Assembly (NCBI GenBank): GCA_022796195.1
Contig: JAAWIE010000001.1
Coordinates: 62,001 to 126,000, forward strand
Source: Lawsonibacter sp.
GTDB lineage: Bacteria; Bacillota; Clostridia; Oscillospirales; Oscillospiraceae
Direction: 5' to 3'
DNA: 64,000 nt
Shown here: positions 1 to 9,663 of the stretch, in pieces
How positions within the stretch are numbered: the stretch's first letter is position 1
Layout of the letters: every line of letters starts with the position of its first letter
Program-made: the position numbers and the translations under genes
Notes under the pieces: model-generated
Told to the model about the DNA's origin: nothing
Seen by the model: only the letters and a program-made list of their open reading frames with translations
Database searches by the model: none

Positions 1-951
1 CTTGTGGATCATCATGCCGTTCTCAATGGGGCGAAGACCGGCAATGGCCTCACAAAGTTCCTTCTGTCCGCAACCAGCAATGCCGGCCACGCCAAGGATC
101 TCGCCGCCGCGAATATAGAAGTTCACATGGTCAATGGCGGCCGCACCCTCATCGTTTCGGATGGAGAGGTCCCGAATTTCCAAAAGGGGCCGGGTCTTTT
201 CCACAACCGGACGCTCAATGTCCAGATCAACTTTCCGGCCTACCATAAATTCGGTAAGTTGCTGCTCGCTGGTGCTGGCGGTGTCCACTGTGCAGATGTA
301 CTCCCCCTTGCGGAGGATGGCTACCCGGTCGGAAAGTTCCAGAACCTCATTGAGCTTGTGGGTGATGATAATGATGGCGTGGCCTGACTCCTTCATCCGG
401 CGCAGAACGTCGAAAAGTTTCTGCGTCTCCTGAACGGTCAACACAGCGGTGGGCTCATCCAGAATGATAATATGGGCGCCATAGTAAAGTACTTTTACGA
501 TCTCTAGGGTCTGTTTCTCGGATACCGCCATATTGTGGACTTTTTTTCTGGGATCGATGTCAAAACCAAACTTCTTTGCCATTTCCCCGATGACAGTGTA
601 CCGATCCTTTTTCAATACCGGCCCCGACTTGTCATCACCCAGCCAAATGTTGTCGGCGGCGGAGAAGACGTCCACCAGTTTAAAATGCTGATGAACCATG
701 CCAATGCCCAATTTCTTGGAGTCCTCGGGGGAGTTGATTGCCGCTTCCTGTCCGTCCACCAGAATGGAGCCGCTGTCCGGTTTGTAGATGCCTGACAGCA
801 TGTTCATAAGTGTGGTTTTTCCCGAACCGTTTTCCCCCAGCAGGGCCAGAATCTCTCCCGGTCTTACATTCAGATTGATGTTTTTGTTGGCTGCGACACT
901 TCCAAAATTTTTGCAGATGCCCCGCATTTCTATGGCGTATCGTTCTTCCAT
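1..951 (-). CDS. Sugar/nucleoside-type ABC transporter ATP-binding protein (truncated by the left window edge)
   Basis: Reverse translation from 951 gives MEERYAIEMRGICKNFGSVAANKNINLNVRPGEILALLGENGSGKTTLMNML (Walker A GENGSGKTT), then a second-domain start; no stop inside the window. It follows a BMP-family lipoprotein gene on the same strand. Confidence 0.9.
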   Translation of the reverse strand, partial: MEERYAIEMRGICKNFGSVAANKNINLNVRPGEILALLGENGSGKTTLMNMLSGIYKPDSGSILVDGQEAAINSPEDSKKLGIGMVHQHFKLVDVFSAADNIWLGDDKSGPVLKKDRYTVIGEMAKKFGFDIDPRKKVHNMAVSEKQTLEIVKVLYYGAHIIILDEPTAVLTVQETQKLFDVLRRMKESGHAIIIITHKLNEVLELSDRVAILRKGEYICTVDTASTSEQQLTEFMVGRKVDLDIERPVVEKTRPLLEIRDLSIRNDEGAAAIDHVNFYIRGGEILGVAGIAGCGQKELCEAIAGLRPIENGMMIHK

Positions 952-985
952 ACTCAACTCTCCTCTCCGCCCTCGCCGGGCAGGC

Positions 986-1140
986 ATTCCTTTTTCTTTC
1001 AAGAAAAAGGAATCAAAAAGAACTGCTGCGCAAAACTTCGTTTTGCTTCCAATTTAATCGAAGCCGGTATGCCAATGGTCAAGCTGGGAGCAAAACGCAG
1101 TTTTGCGGGGAAGTTCCTTCTCTTTGAAAAGAAAAGGAAT
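986..1140. repeat. Composite intergenic inverted-repeat element made of four small hairpins in A-B-B'-A' order
   Basis: ATTCCTTTTTCTT-TC-AAGAAAAAGGAAT (986-1013); GCAAAAC-ttc-GTTTTGC (1030-1046); GCAAAAC-gca-GTTTTGC (1090-1106); TTCCTTCTCTTT...AGAAAAGGAA (1114-1139). Confidence 0.6.
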
Positions 1141-1150
1141 AAAAACCTCT

Positions 1151-1193
1151 AAAAAAGTCCGGGCCAGCCGGTTCATTTATCCGGCCGGCCCGG
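1151..1193 (-). terminator. Rho-independent terminator of the BMP-family lipoprotein gene
   Basis: AAAAAAGT + CCGGGCCAGCCGG-ttcattta-tCCGGCCGGCCCGG; the A-run is the U-tract on the minus strand. Confidence 0.7.
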
Positions 1194-1212
1194 TGCGGGT
1201 CTGCGTCTTGGT

Positions 1213-2523
1213 TTAGCCTTCGATTACGCCTGCTACATTATAGTTCATGGAGCCCTTGATCACGCCGTCGTCCACGGAAGGGCCACCGGCGGGGACAATC
1301 TCAAAGTCCCGATCCACCAGTGCGCCGTCTTTCAGCTCAACGCCGTCGCACTGCAAGGGGGCGTCGGTCTTGACGATCTCCACGGAGCCGTCTTCTCCGA
1401 TGTTGTAGGACAGTCTCACTCCAGAGAACACGTCCCACTCGCCGGAGATCATCAGATCCCGGACAGCGGTCATGACGGCCTGGGTGTTGGGAGCAGCGAT
1501 GGACTCATTCAGGGGGGAAGCGTCCACAAAGCCTTCCTTCAGACCGGCGTAGTAGGCATTGCCGCCCATGTTCTCCACGAACTTGGAGGCGTCGCCGTTA
1601 CAATCCATAGCGGCCTTGATGGCGGTCTCATAGTACACGTTCCAGTGCCAGATGGCGGAGGTCAGGTGGGCGTTGGGGGCCTGCTCGGTCATGTCGGAGT
1701 TGTAACCGCAGCCGAAGGCGTTATTTTCCTGAGCCACCAGCTGGGGCTGGGCGGAGTCACAGTGCTGGGAGATGACGCCGCAGCTGTAGGTGTCGATGAG
1801 GGCCTGCGCGGCCTGACGCTCCAGGGCCTCGTCGCCCCAAGTATTGATCTTGTTCACATAGACGACCGCATCGGGGTTGGCGGACTGAGCACCCAGAGCA
1901 AAGGCGTTGATGCCGGAACAGGTCTCAGCATACTCCCGGTTATAGGCGGCTACATAGCCAAGATTATTGTTGCCCAGTTCCAGGGACTTCATGCCAGCGG
2001 CGATACCGGCCAGGTAGCGGGCCTGATAGATCCGGCCAAAATAGTTATTAAAGTTGGTGTCGTTGCCCATATAGCCGGTGCCGTGGGAAAAGATCACGTC
2101 AGGGTACGCCTCAGACTTATCGTTCATGGCGTTAATATAGCCGAAGGAGATGCCAAAGACGACGTCGGCGCCCTGGTTGACCACAGTGTCGATGGCATTG
2201 GCCACGGCGGTATCGTCGGTATCAGGCACGTTGTCCACAACAATCAGGCTGGCAGGGTCCAGACCCAGGGCCTTCATGGCGGTGGTGATGCCGTTATGGT
2301 GCTGGAAGGTATAACCGGCGGTGTCGTTCTGGCTGGTGATATAGATTGCTCCCACCTTAAAATCGGATGTGTTTTCCACAGGGGTGGAGACGGAGCTGCC
2401 ATTACCGGTGGAGCTGGTTTCGGCAGAGCTGGGGGGGGTAGGAGAGGTGCTGCCGTTATTGCCGCAAGCGGCCAGGGACAGGCTCATGGCCGCAGCCAAG
2501 GCCAGTGCAAAGAGCTTCTTCAT
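1213..2523 (-). CDS. BMP/Med family ABC transporter substrate-binding lipoprotein
   Basis: MKKLFALALAAAMSLSLAACGNN lipobox signal; VGAIYITSQNDTAGYTFQHHNGI and DVVFGISFGYINAM are typical of the BMP family; next to an ABC ATPase and xpt. Confidence 0.85.
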   Translation of the reverse strand: MKKLFALALAAAMSLSLAACGNNGSTSPTPPSSAETSSTGNGSSVSTPVENTSDFKVGAIYITSQNDTAGYTFQHHNGITTAMKALGLDPASLIVVDNVPDTDDTAVANAIDTVVNQGADVVFGISFGYINAMNDKSEAYPDVIFSHGTGYMGNDTNFNNYFGRIYQARYLAGIAAGMKSLELGNNNLGYVAAYNREYAETCSGINAFALGAQSANPDAVVYVNKINTWGDEALERQAAQALIDTYSCGVISQHCDSAQPQLVAQENNAFGCGYNSDMTEQAPNAHLTSAIWHWNVYYETAIKAAMDCNGDASKFVENMGGNAYYAGLKEGFVDASPLNESIAAPNTQAVMTAVRDLMISGEWDVFSGVRLSYNIGEDGSVEIVKTDAPLQCDGVELKDGALVDRDFEIVPAGGPSVDDGVIKGSMNYNVAGVIEG

Positions 2524-2589
2524 TCTGTTTCCTCCTTTGTTTCTTGGGGTTCGTTTCATTCAAAATATATTAAAACCGAGAAACCGGCT

Positions 2590-3192
2590 TTAATCGAGTG
2601 TAACACAGCGGCGGCATTCGTCCACAAACTCCACGCCGGTCTGCTCATTCATTCCCTTGATCCGGGCCAGCGATTCCACCCGAATGCCCTTGGCTCGGAT
2701 GCGGTCACCGCCGGGCTGAAAGGCTTTCTCAATGACAATCCCCGCCCCGGCTAGTTTGGCCCCGGACTGGGCAGTTAACTCCATCAGGCCCTCCAGAGCC
2801 GCGCCATTGGCAAGGAAATCGTCAATAATGAGCACGGTATCCTGGGGACCCAAGAATTTTTTAGAGACAATGACGTCGTAAATCCGTCCGTGGGTAAAGG
2901 ATTCCACCCGGGTGGAGTAGACCTCCCCAGCAATATTTTTCGTTTGGCTCTTTTTGGCAAAAACCACCGGACAATGAAAAGACTGCGCCGTGACACAAGC
3001 GATCCCGATGCCGGAGGCTTCGATGGTCAAAATCTTGTTCACGCCGCAGCCGTCAAACCGGCGCAGAAATTCTTTTCCAATTTCTTCAAAAAGAGCAACA
3101 TCCATCTGGTGGTTCAGAAAACTGTCCACCTTCAGTACATCGTTTCCCTTTACGGTACCATCCCGCCGGATGCGCTCCTTCAGCAGTTCCAT
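2590..3192 (-). CDS. xpt: Xanthine phosphoribosyltransferase
   Basis: MELLKERIRRDGTVKGNDVLKVDSFLNHQMDV..., PRPP-binding VLIIDDFLANGAA; strong match to Xpt as remembered. Confidence 0.92.
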   Translation of the reverse strand: MELLKERIRRDGTVKGNDVLKVDSFLNHQMDVALFEEIGKEFLRRFDGCGVNKILTIEASGIGIACVTAQSFHCPVVFAKKSQTKNIAGEVYSTRVESFTHGRIYDVIVSKKFLGPQDTVLIIDDFLANGAALEGLMELTAQSGAKLAGAGIVIEKAFQPGGDRIRAKGIRVESLARIKGMNEQTGVEFVDECRRCVTLD

Positions 3193-3380
3193 AGGTCAGT
3201 CCGCCTCTCTGACAAAAATGACGGCGGTCCGAGTTTGGGGACACACCGCGTATGCCGAAAAGAATACATGTTTATTTTACAGGAAAACCTCGCCGGTTTC
3301 AATCCCTATTTTCGAATATCTTCCACAATTTTTGACGGAAATTCTTGGCTCATTCGGCAAATTTTTCACAGAAAAGACAT

Positions 3381-3411
3381 CTGGCGGACCGCCTGGAAAA
3401 CGGTCCGCCAG
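3381..3411 (-). terminator. Terminator-like hairpin downstream of the symporter gene
   Basis: Perfect 11-bp stem CTGGCGGACCG...CGGTCCGCCAG. Confidence 0.65.
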
Positions 3412-3430
3412 GTTATGCCGGACGGGCGCT

Positions 3431-4687
3431 TCAGCTTCTGGCGCGGCTGGTGCGCTTGGCTTTGCGGTCTTCCATTTTGGAGACGATTACTGCGCAGGCC
3501 GCGTCGCCAGTGATGTTCACGGTGGTACGGCCCATATCGAAGACGCGGTCAATACCGGCCACCAGGGCGATACCCTCAATGGGGACGTTGACGCTTTGGA
3601 GCACCATGGTCAGCATTACCATGCCTGCGCCGGGGACGCCGGCTGTGCCGATGGAGGCCAGAGTAGCGGTGAGTACAATGGTGAGCATTTGGCCCAAGGT
3701 CAGGTCGATGCCGTAAGCGGAGGCGATAAATACGGCGCAAACGCCCTGATAGATGGCGGTGCCGTCCATATTGATGGTTGCGCCTAGGGGCAGGACGAAG
3801 GAGGCCACCTCACGCCGGGCGCCCAGCCGCTCCGAGGCTTCCAGAGTGAACGGCAGGGTACCTACAGAAGAGGCGGAGGAGAAGGCCATCAGCATAGCGG
3901 GGGACATCTGGCGGAAGAACTCGATGGGGGAGACCCCGGCCAATGCGCCGATAGTAGAGGAGTAGACCAGTACCGCATGAAGGGCGTAACCCACGTAGGC
4001 CACGGCCAGTACCGCCATCAGGTTCCCCAGAATCTTGGGGCCGTTTTCCGCCACTACCGGGCAGATGAGGCAAGCCACGCCGATGGGAGACAGCTTGATA
4101 ATCAGGTCCATAATTTTCATGAACACTTCGTTAAAGCTGTCGACAATCTGGGTTGCAACAAGGCCCTTTTCTCCAGCCATCAGAATGCCGAAGCCCACCA
4201 GCAAAGCAATGACGATTACTTGGAGCATAGTGGCGTTGAGCAGGGGGGCGATGGGGTTGGAGGGGAAGATATCGACAATGACGGACATAATTCCCTTGCC
4301 CTCCGGGGGTTCATAGGACAGATCAGAGGTGCTCAGGGTGGAGAAGATGCCAGTTTCCTTGGCCACAGTGGCCAGAATCAGCGCCAGAACAACGGCAAAG
4401 GCGGTCGTACACATGTAATAGACCACGGTCTTGCCGCCGACAGCTCCTACCTTGCGGATATCCTGCATAGAGATCACACCGGAAGTAATGGAAAACAGAA
4501 CAATGGGGACAACAATGAATTTCAACAGGTTTAAGAAGATATCTCCCCAGGGTTTGATGTAGGCTTTTGCGAAATCTTTGCCTGCCATACCGGCGATGTT
4601 GGCCGGAATGAGTGCCATACCGACCAGGATGCCCACGGCCAATCCAATAAAAATCCAAAATGCCAGGGGCAGTTTTTTGCTGTTCAT
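3431..4687 (-). CDS. Dicarboxylate/amino acid:cation symporter (DAACS family)
   Basis: MNSKKLPLAFWIFIGLAVGILVGM...; SSASSVGTLPFTLEASERLG, LPLGATINMDGTAIYQGV and AGIDRVFDMGRTTVNITGDAACAVIVSK signatures. Confidence 0.93.
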   Translation of the reverse strand: MNSKKLPLAFWIFIGLAVGILVGMALIPANIAGMAGKDFAKAYIKPWGDIFLNLLKFIVVPIVLFSITSGVISMQDIRKVGAVGGKTVVYYMCTTAFAVVLALILATVAKETGIFSTLSTSDLSYEPPEGKGIMSVIVDIFPSNPIAPLLNATMLQVIVIALLVGFGILMAGEKGLVATQIVDSFNEVFMKIMDLIIKLSPIGVACLICPVVAENGPKILGNLMAVLAVAYVGYALHAVLVYSSTIGALAGVSPIEFFRQMSPAMLMAFSSASSVGTLPFTLEASERLGARREVASFVLPLGATINMDGTAIYQGVCAVFIASAYGIDLTLGQMLTIVLTATLASIGTAGVPGAGMVMLTMVLQSVNVPIEGIALVAGIDRVFDMGRTTVNITGDAACAVIVSKMEDRKAKRTSRARS

Positions 4688-4930
4688 AGAATACTCTCCT
4701 TTCAAGTGCCCTAAACTCTTTCCAACCTCCATTATAGCCGGGTAAATATTTTTTACAAGTCTAAAGAATATAAAAGTAAATTTTTTAGTTAAAACATCCA
4801 AAACGGAACGGTTTTTTTGTGAGCTTTGCCCTTAGATGGGAAATTTTTCCTTTTGCCACGGTTCGACAAACAATTTACCAAATTATGGTAAACTATAGAC
4901 AGTACTTGACTTAGGAAAGGTGTGACCGCC

Positions 4931-5758
4931 ATGTGGCCGCAACGAAAAAAAGGACTGTTTGAGAGCGGGCGGGTGCTATTCCTCCCCTTGGACGCCATCC
5001 AGCCCAACCCGGACCAGCCCCGGCGGTCTTTCGACCAGCCGGCATTGGAGGAACTGGCCGAGTCAATACGAGCGCTGGGGGTTTTACAGCCCCTGACGGT
5101 GCGCCGCCGGGAGGGTGCCTGGGAGTTGGTGGCGGGGGAACGCCGCCTTCGAGCAGCCCGCCTGGCCGGACTGGAGACCATCCCCTGCCTGTCCATCCAG
5201 ACAGACGGACAGACTTCTTCTCTGCTGGCATTGGTGGAGAACCTTCAGCGCAGAGACCTGGATTTCTGGGAAGAGGCGCTGGCCCTGCGCCAGTTGGTAG
5301 ACACCTATCGGATCTCCCAAGAGGAGGTGGCACGGCGGGTGGGCAAGAGCCAATCGGCGGTGGCGAATAAACTGCGTCTGCTCAAGTTGGCCCCAGAGAC
5401 GCTGGCTCTGCTCCGGGACGGGGGGGCGGGGGAGCGGCACGCACGGGCGCTGCTGCGTCTGGAAGACCCAGCGCAGCAGCTGGAAGCGGCCCGGCAGGTG
5501 GTGGAACGAGGGCTGACCGTGGCCCAGACCGAGGGGCTGGTGGAGGCGCTGTTAACCGCCCAGCCCGCACCCGTCCCCCGGAGGAAACCGACCTATCTTT
5601 TCAAGGACGTTCGCCTGTTTTTGAACACGGTTACCCGAAGTATCGACATTATGCGTTCCGCCGGGGTGGACGCTCAGTGCCGCCGTCAGGACACCGAAGA
5701 CGAAATTCTGCTGACCATCCACATTCCCAGACGAGAAGGAAAAGGCGTCCGGACATAA
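4931..5758 (+). CDS. ParB/RepB/Spo0J (Noc-like) family partition protein, orphan
   Basis: LDAIQPNPDQPRRSFDQPALEELAESIRALGVLQPLTVRRREGAWELVAGERRLRAARLAG and an HTH region RISQEEVARRVGKSQSAVANKLRLLKL. RBS aggaaagg at 4913-4920 favours the ATG at 4931. No ParA adjacent. Confidence 0.9.
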   Translation: MWPQRKKGLFESGRVLFLPLDAIQPNPDQPRRSFDQPALEELAESIRALGVLQPLTVRRREGAWELVAGERRLRAARLAGLETIPCLSIQTDGQTSSLLALVENLQRRDLDFWEEALALRQLVDTYRISQEEVARRVGKSQSAVANKLRLLKLAPETLALLRDGGAGERHARALLRLEDPAQQLEAARQVVERGLTVAQTEGLVEALLTAQPAPVPRRKPTYLFKDVRLFLNTVTRSIDIMRSAGVDAQCRRQDTEDEILLTIHIPRREGKGVRT

Positions 5759-5771
5759 GCCGGACGCCTTT
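5741..5771. terminator. Bidirectional terminator between parB-like (+) and divIVA (-)
   Basis: AAAGGCGTCCG-gacataagc-CGGACGCCTTT; overlaps the end of the parB-like ORF. Confidence 0.75.
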
Positions 5772-5778
5772 CGTATAT

Positions 5779-6540
5779 TCAAGTAATCTCGTAATCTCTG
5801 CCAAATTGCAGCGACCCGAAGTCGATGCGGCTAGCTCCGCCGGAAGGGGGCGCCTCCCGGATGTCGTCATCCTCGTCGTCGCCGTCCAATTCGTCCTCCG
5901 GTTCTGTGCCGGGGGTAAATTCAGCAGTATCGGCCAGATCCCGTTTTGCTTCCTCCGCCGCTCTGGTGCGCAGATTTTCTGCGGTAGCGGCCTCCATGGC
6001 CTGGGCCAGGAGACGCTGGACATTGTCATCAATCTCGGCAGCTTTTTCTTCCACCGGGTCCTGCGCTGCTCGGGCGGAGGGGGGGGCCAGATCCTCCAGC
6101 CGTGCCAGATACTCCGCCTCCTGGGCATGGAGAGCCCGCACCTTTTCCACATAGGCGGCGGTCTCCCGCTGAGCCTGCTTTAGGCGGTACTCCTCTGCCT
6201 CTAGGGCCTTGTTGATCTCGGCCCGGCGGGCGCGAAGCTCATCCTCGGTCTGGCTGAGGAGCTGGGACTTCTTCTGTTCCGCCTCCTTGACCAGATCGTC
6301 GGCCATCCGCTGGGCGGCCATCAGGGCCTTGCGCATGGCTTCCTCGGTAGAGCGGTATTCTTCCACCTTGTCTACCAGCACCTTCATTTTGTTTTTCAGC
6401 ACCGCATTTTCATTAAACAGCGCAGAGTAGTCCCCGGTGAGAATGTCCAGAAATTCGTCCACCTGGCCCATGTTGTAGCCGCCGAATGACGCCTTTTGAA
6501 AGGCGCGCTCGGAGACTTCCTGAGGTGTGAGCATAAGCAA
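5779..6540 (-). CDS. divIVA: DivIVA domain-containing protein
   Basis: LTPQEVSERAFQKASFGGYNMGQVDEFLDIL N-terminal DivIVA motif followed by coiled coil; next to sepF. Confidence 0.9.
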   Translation of the reverse strand: MLMLTPQEVSERAFQKASFGGYNMGQVDEFLDILTGDYSALFNENAVLKNKMKVLVDKVEEYRSTEEAMRKALMAAQRMADDLVKEAEQKKSQLLSQTEDELRARRAEINKALEAEEYRLKQAQRETAAYVEKVRALHAQEAEYLARLEDLAPPSARAAQDPVEEKAAEIDDNVQRLLAQAMEAATAENLRTRAAEEAKRDLADTAEFTPGTEPEDELDGDDEDDDIREAPPSGGASRIDFGSLQFGRDYEIT

Positions 6541-6612
6541 TTCCTCCTGCTCTGTGATCTAATCAGAATTTGATCCCAAATAACGAAAGCGTCTAATCTG
6601 CAATATGTTCCA

Positions 6613-7119
6613 TTAAAAATACAGTCCGTTATTCTCCAGTTCGTCGATGAGGTCGCCCAGAATATCCACATTATAGGGGGTAATGATGTAAGTGGAGATA
6701 GCAACCTTTTTAATCTTGCCCTCGTTGGCGTAGGACACTCCGGCCAGAAAGTCCAGCAGACGGCGGGCAATTTCACCATTAGTGGACTCCAGATTCAAAA
6801 CTACGGTGCGTTTTTCACGCAGGTGGTCGGCGATGGAGGAAGCATCTTCAAACCGCTCCGGCTTTACCAGTACCACCTGGAGCTGGGTGGCGGCACGAAT
6901 GTTAACCACCTTATTTCCCCGGCGTTCGTCCTCAGGGGCAGAGATATTGTAGCTGCTTTCGCTGCTGCGGGAGGGCCGTTCATAGCGGTCCCGGTCCCGT
7001 TCGCGCTCCCGGTCCCGGCGGTCTACAGGGCGGGGGGAGACGTCAAAATCATCATAGTCATCCTCTTCTTCATCCTCGTAGGGGTGGGCAAGACGCTTAA
7101 ACTCATCAAAAATTCCCAT
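6613..7119 (-). CDS. sepF: Cell division protein SepF
   Basis: MGIFDEFKRLAHPYEDEEED... and VVLNLESTNGEIARRLLDFLAGVSYANEGKIKKVAISTYIITPYNVDI. Confidence 0.92.
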   Translation of the reverse strand: MGIFDEFKRLAHPYEDEEEDDYDDFDVSPRPVDRRDRERERDRDRYERPSRSSESSYNISAPEDERRGNKVVNIRAATQLQVVLVKPERFEDASSIADHLREKRTVVLNLESTNGEIARRLLDFLAGVSYANEGKIKKVAISTYIITPYNVDILGDLIDELENNGLYF

Positions 7120-7267
7120 CAGTATATCCTCTTTTCTTCCAAGTAAAAATAATTCCACGAGCCTGTATTCAGAACCGGGGAATGATAATTTTCCCGGTCA
7201 GATGGTATTCACAGGTTGTGAATACAGGTTCAAAAGCAGTCCGCCCGCCGGTTAAAATGAAATCCGT

Positions 7268-7972
7268 TCATCCATGTATGGGAGGACGGGCCCCGAACAG
7301 GGCCGTACCCACCCGAACTAGGGTGGCGCCCTCAGCGATGGCGTCCTCATAGTCGGCGCTCATGCCCATAGACAGACAGTCTACAACACTGTGATTATCC
7401 GCTATTTTCCCAATTATGTCAACAAGAAAATGGCGAATTTGAGCAAAATATTTTCGGTTGGAGCCGGAAAGCGTTGATACAGGCGGAATTGCCATCAATC
7501 CGCGCAGCCGGACGTGGGGGCATTTCATCGCCTGTTCAGCCAGAGCGGGCAGGTTTTCCGGCATACATCCGCCCTTGCTCTCCTCTCGGGCTGTGTTGAC
7601 CTCCAGCAAAATGTCCTGAACAATTCCCAGCTTGTCCGCTTGGAGCTCTACCGCCTGAAGGAGCCGGGTGGAATCGACTGAGTGGATGAGGGACACGTTT
7701 CCCACCACCTGCTTTACCTTGTTGGTCTGAAGGTGGCCGATGAAGTGGACCTCAGCCCCAGCATAGGCGTCCGCCCCCAGGTGGGCAGTCAGTTCCTGTA
7801 CCCGGTTTTCTCCGCACAGCCGGATACCTGCGGCAATTGCGGCGCGGATGGTCTCGTCCGTTTGTACCTTGGTAGCGGCGCATAAAGCGATTTCCCCCGG
7901 TTCCCGCCCTGCCGCCCGGGCGGCGGCGGCAATCTTTTCCTGAACAGCTCTCACATTTTGGGTCAGGTCCAT
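7268..7972 (-). CDS. YggS family pyridoxal phosphate homeostasis protein
   Basis: AVQEKIAAAARAAGREPGEIALCAATK...; HFIGHLQTNKVKQVV; LSMGMSADYEDAIAEGATLVRVGTALFG. Confidence 0.93.
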   Translation of the reverse strand: MDLTQNVRAVQEKIAAAARAAGREPGEIALCAATKVQTDETIRAAIAAGIRLCGENRVQELTAHLGADAYAGAEVHFIGHLQTNKVKQVVGNVSLIHSVDSTRLLQAVELQADKLGIVQDILLEVNTAREESKGGCMPENLPALAEQAMKCPHVRLRGLMAIPPVSTLSGSNRKYFAQIRHFLVDIIGKIADNHSVVDCLSMGMSADYEDAIAEGATLVRVGTALFGARPPIHG

Positions 7973-8054
7973 CCTGTTTCCTTCTCTCTGTCTTAAAATT
8001 TGTCCTCCCCCGGAGGAAGAGGGTGTGAACGGGCCCAAACGCCTAGCACTTCGC

Positions 8055-9326
8055 TTATGTTTCCAGCGTCAGGCCGTCGATCAGGCCGGTCGCATGGGTG
8101 ATGATCACGTCTCCGTCCCGGAGGACTTTTTTTCCGGTCCCCAGGGGACGAACCACATAGTAATCCTCGTCCTCGTGGACAATCGATACCTCCCGCATCT
8201 CGGCGTGGCCGTTAACGCTGGCGTACACCACCAGCTTTTTCACCACTACAGGGGGGGCGCTGGAGTCAGGGTCCTCCTCGGTTACCTCCTCCAGATGGAG
8301 GGCTGCCTTGGGGATGCGCAGGCCGGACCAGCGGGAGAAAATCAGCTCCACCGTTTGGTGTCTCAGCAAGGTGGTGAGCGTCAGGTAGCGGTTGGAGGAG
8401 AAGACCACCAAAGTTTGTTCCTGTTCGGTGGGGCCAATCAATTCCACTGTCATTTCCACCTCACGGTTCAGCTCACCGGAGAAGCGCAGAGTGGCGGAAT
8501 ATCCCTCCTCCAGCCGGCTGGCGGCCGTTTTGGGCAGGTTGGCAGCGAAATACCAGGTGTTGGAGGTAAGGAGTTTGCCCATGGCTTCACTGTCCTCCCC
8601 GGCGGGGTGGTTGATCAGCTCCTGAAGGGCGGAGGGAGTGAGCTGAAGCACACTTTCCGGGGTGAGCAGGGCCTCGTAGCCGTCCACCAGATTGGAGAAC
8701 ACCCCCGGTTCTGGAGCGGTGACCCGGGTGGTGGCCCGGGCGGACTGGCTGGTGAGGACCTTCAGCTCTCCGCCCAGCTGCTGACGCCGGGCGGTCAGGT
8801 CAGCGGAGGTCAGATTCTCGCCATAGGTGTAGCCCCGTTTGAGCACACTGCTCTTTACCTCCATCACCTGATCCCGCAGCTGGGTATACTCCCCCATGGC
8901 GTAGGAGGCCCGCAGGTCCACCACAGCCTCCAACACATCCTCATCCAGCCGGGCGGCAGAATCCAGGTCGGTTCCTTGGGAGATGGCGTAATCCAGCAGT
9001 TGAATCTCCATTTCCAGCTCCTCAATCTGGACCTGGCTGGCCTGGGCCTGACTGTCCCGGTAGACCAGGGCGATTTCTTGGCCGGAACCAACCTTCTCAC
9101 CCTCAGCCCGGGTGATTTCCAAAATACCGGGCTGAGCGGGGAGGACGCGGGCCTCCCGGACCACCAGGCCCTCCACCGTGACGCTGTCGTAGGCGGTATA
9201 GGAGTAGACCTGGGTGGTCCGGTAGGGGTCGTCCATGGCGTTGAAAATGTAGGCCGCGAAGTAGAGGGCGACAACTGCCGCCATGGCCAGAATGACAAAG
9301 GTAATCAGAGGTTTGCCTTGTTTCAT
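8055..9326 (-). CDS. HlyD-like efflux/membrane-fusion periplasmic adaptor protein
   Basis: N-terminal TM, biotinyl-lipoyl-like segment GLVVREARVLPAQPGILEITRAEGEKVGSGQEIALVY, coiled-coil region. Confidence 0.7.
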   Translation of the reverse strand: MKQGKPLITFVILAMAAVVALYFAAYIFNAMDDPYRTTQVYSYTAYDSVTVEGLVVREARVLPAQPGILEITRAEGEKVGSGQEIALVYRDSQAQASQVQIEELEMEIQLLDYAISQGTDLDSAARLDEDVLEAVVDLRASYAMGEYTQLRDQVMEVKSSVLKRGYTYGENLTSADLTARRQQLGGELKVLTSQSARATTRVTAPEPGVFSNLVDGYEALLTPESVLQLTPSALQELINHPAGEDSEAMGKLLTSNTWYFAANLPKTAASRLEEGYSATLRFSGELNREVEMTVELIGPTEQEQTLVVFSSNRYLTLTTLLRHQTVELIFSRWSGLRIPKAALHLEEVTEEDPDSSAPPVVVKKLVVYASVNGHAEMREVSIVHEDEDYYVVRPLGTGKKVLRDGDVIITHATGLIDGLTLET

Positions 9327-9368
9327 GGGAATTCTCTCTTTCTTGGCATCCCCAGAGGGAGGAGCGGG

Positions 9369-9608
9369 TTACAGCTCGCCTTCCCGGGCATCAGCCAGCG
9401 GCACGGGCCGCTCAGGGACAATGGTGGAAATGGCGTGCTTATAGATAATCTGTTGTTTGCCGTCGCTGGTGAGTACGACGATGAAGGCATCGAAGCCGGT
9501 GATGTATCCCCGCATCTGGAAGCCGTTCATCAGGAACATCGTAACCGGCCGGCGTTCCCGGCGGGCCTGGGTGAGGAAAATCTCCTGAAGGTTGTTGGTC
9601 TTTGTCAT
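9369..9608 (-). CDS. hfq: RNA chaperone Hfq
   Basis: [60 protein letters not shown] (Sm1/Sm2 motifs). Confidence 0.96.
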   Translation of the reverse strand: MTKTNNLQEIFLTQARRERRPVTMFLMNGFQMRGYITGFDAFIVVLTSDGKQQIIYKHAISTIVPERPVPLADAREGEL

Positions 9609-9663
9609 AATATGTAACACTCCTTTTTTCTATAGACAGGGCGGGCCTGTCCGAGTGCTACCA

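Noticed and set aside
3193-3380. Possible purine riboswitch upstream of xpt
   Set aside because: Looked for the conserved purine-aptamer core on the minus strand; not recognisable, so not called.
8025-9617. 530-aa plus-strand ORF opposite the HlyD-like gene and hfq
   Set aside because: Antisense ORF produced by GC-rich third positions; the minus strand has recognised proteins (hfq) and the plus translation has no family signature.
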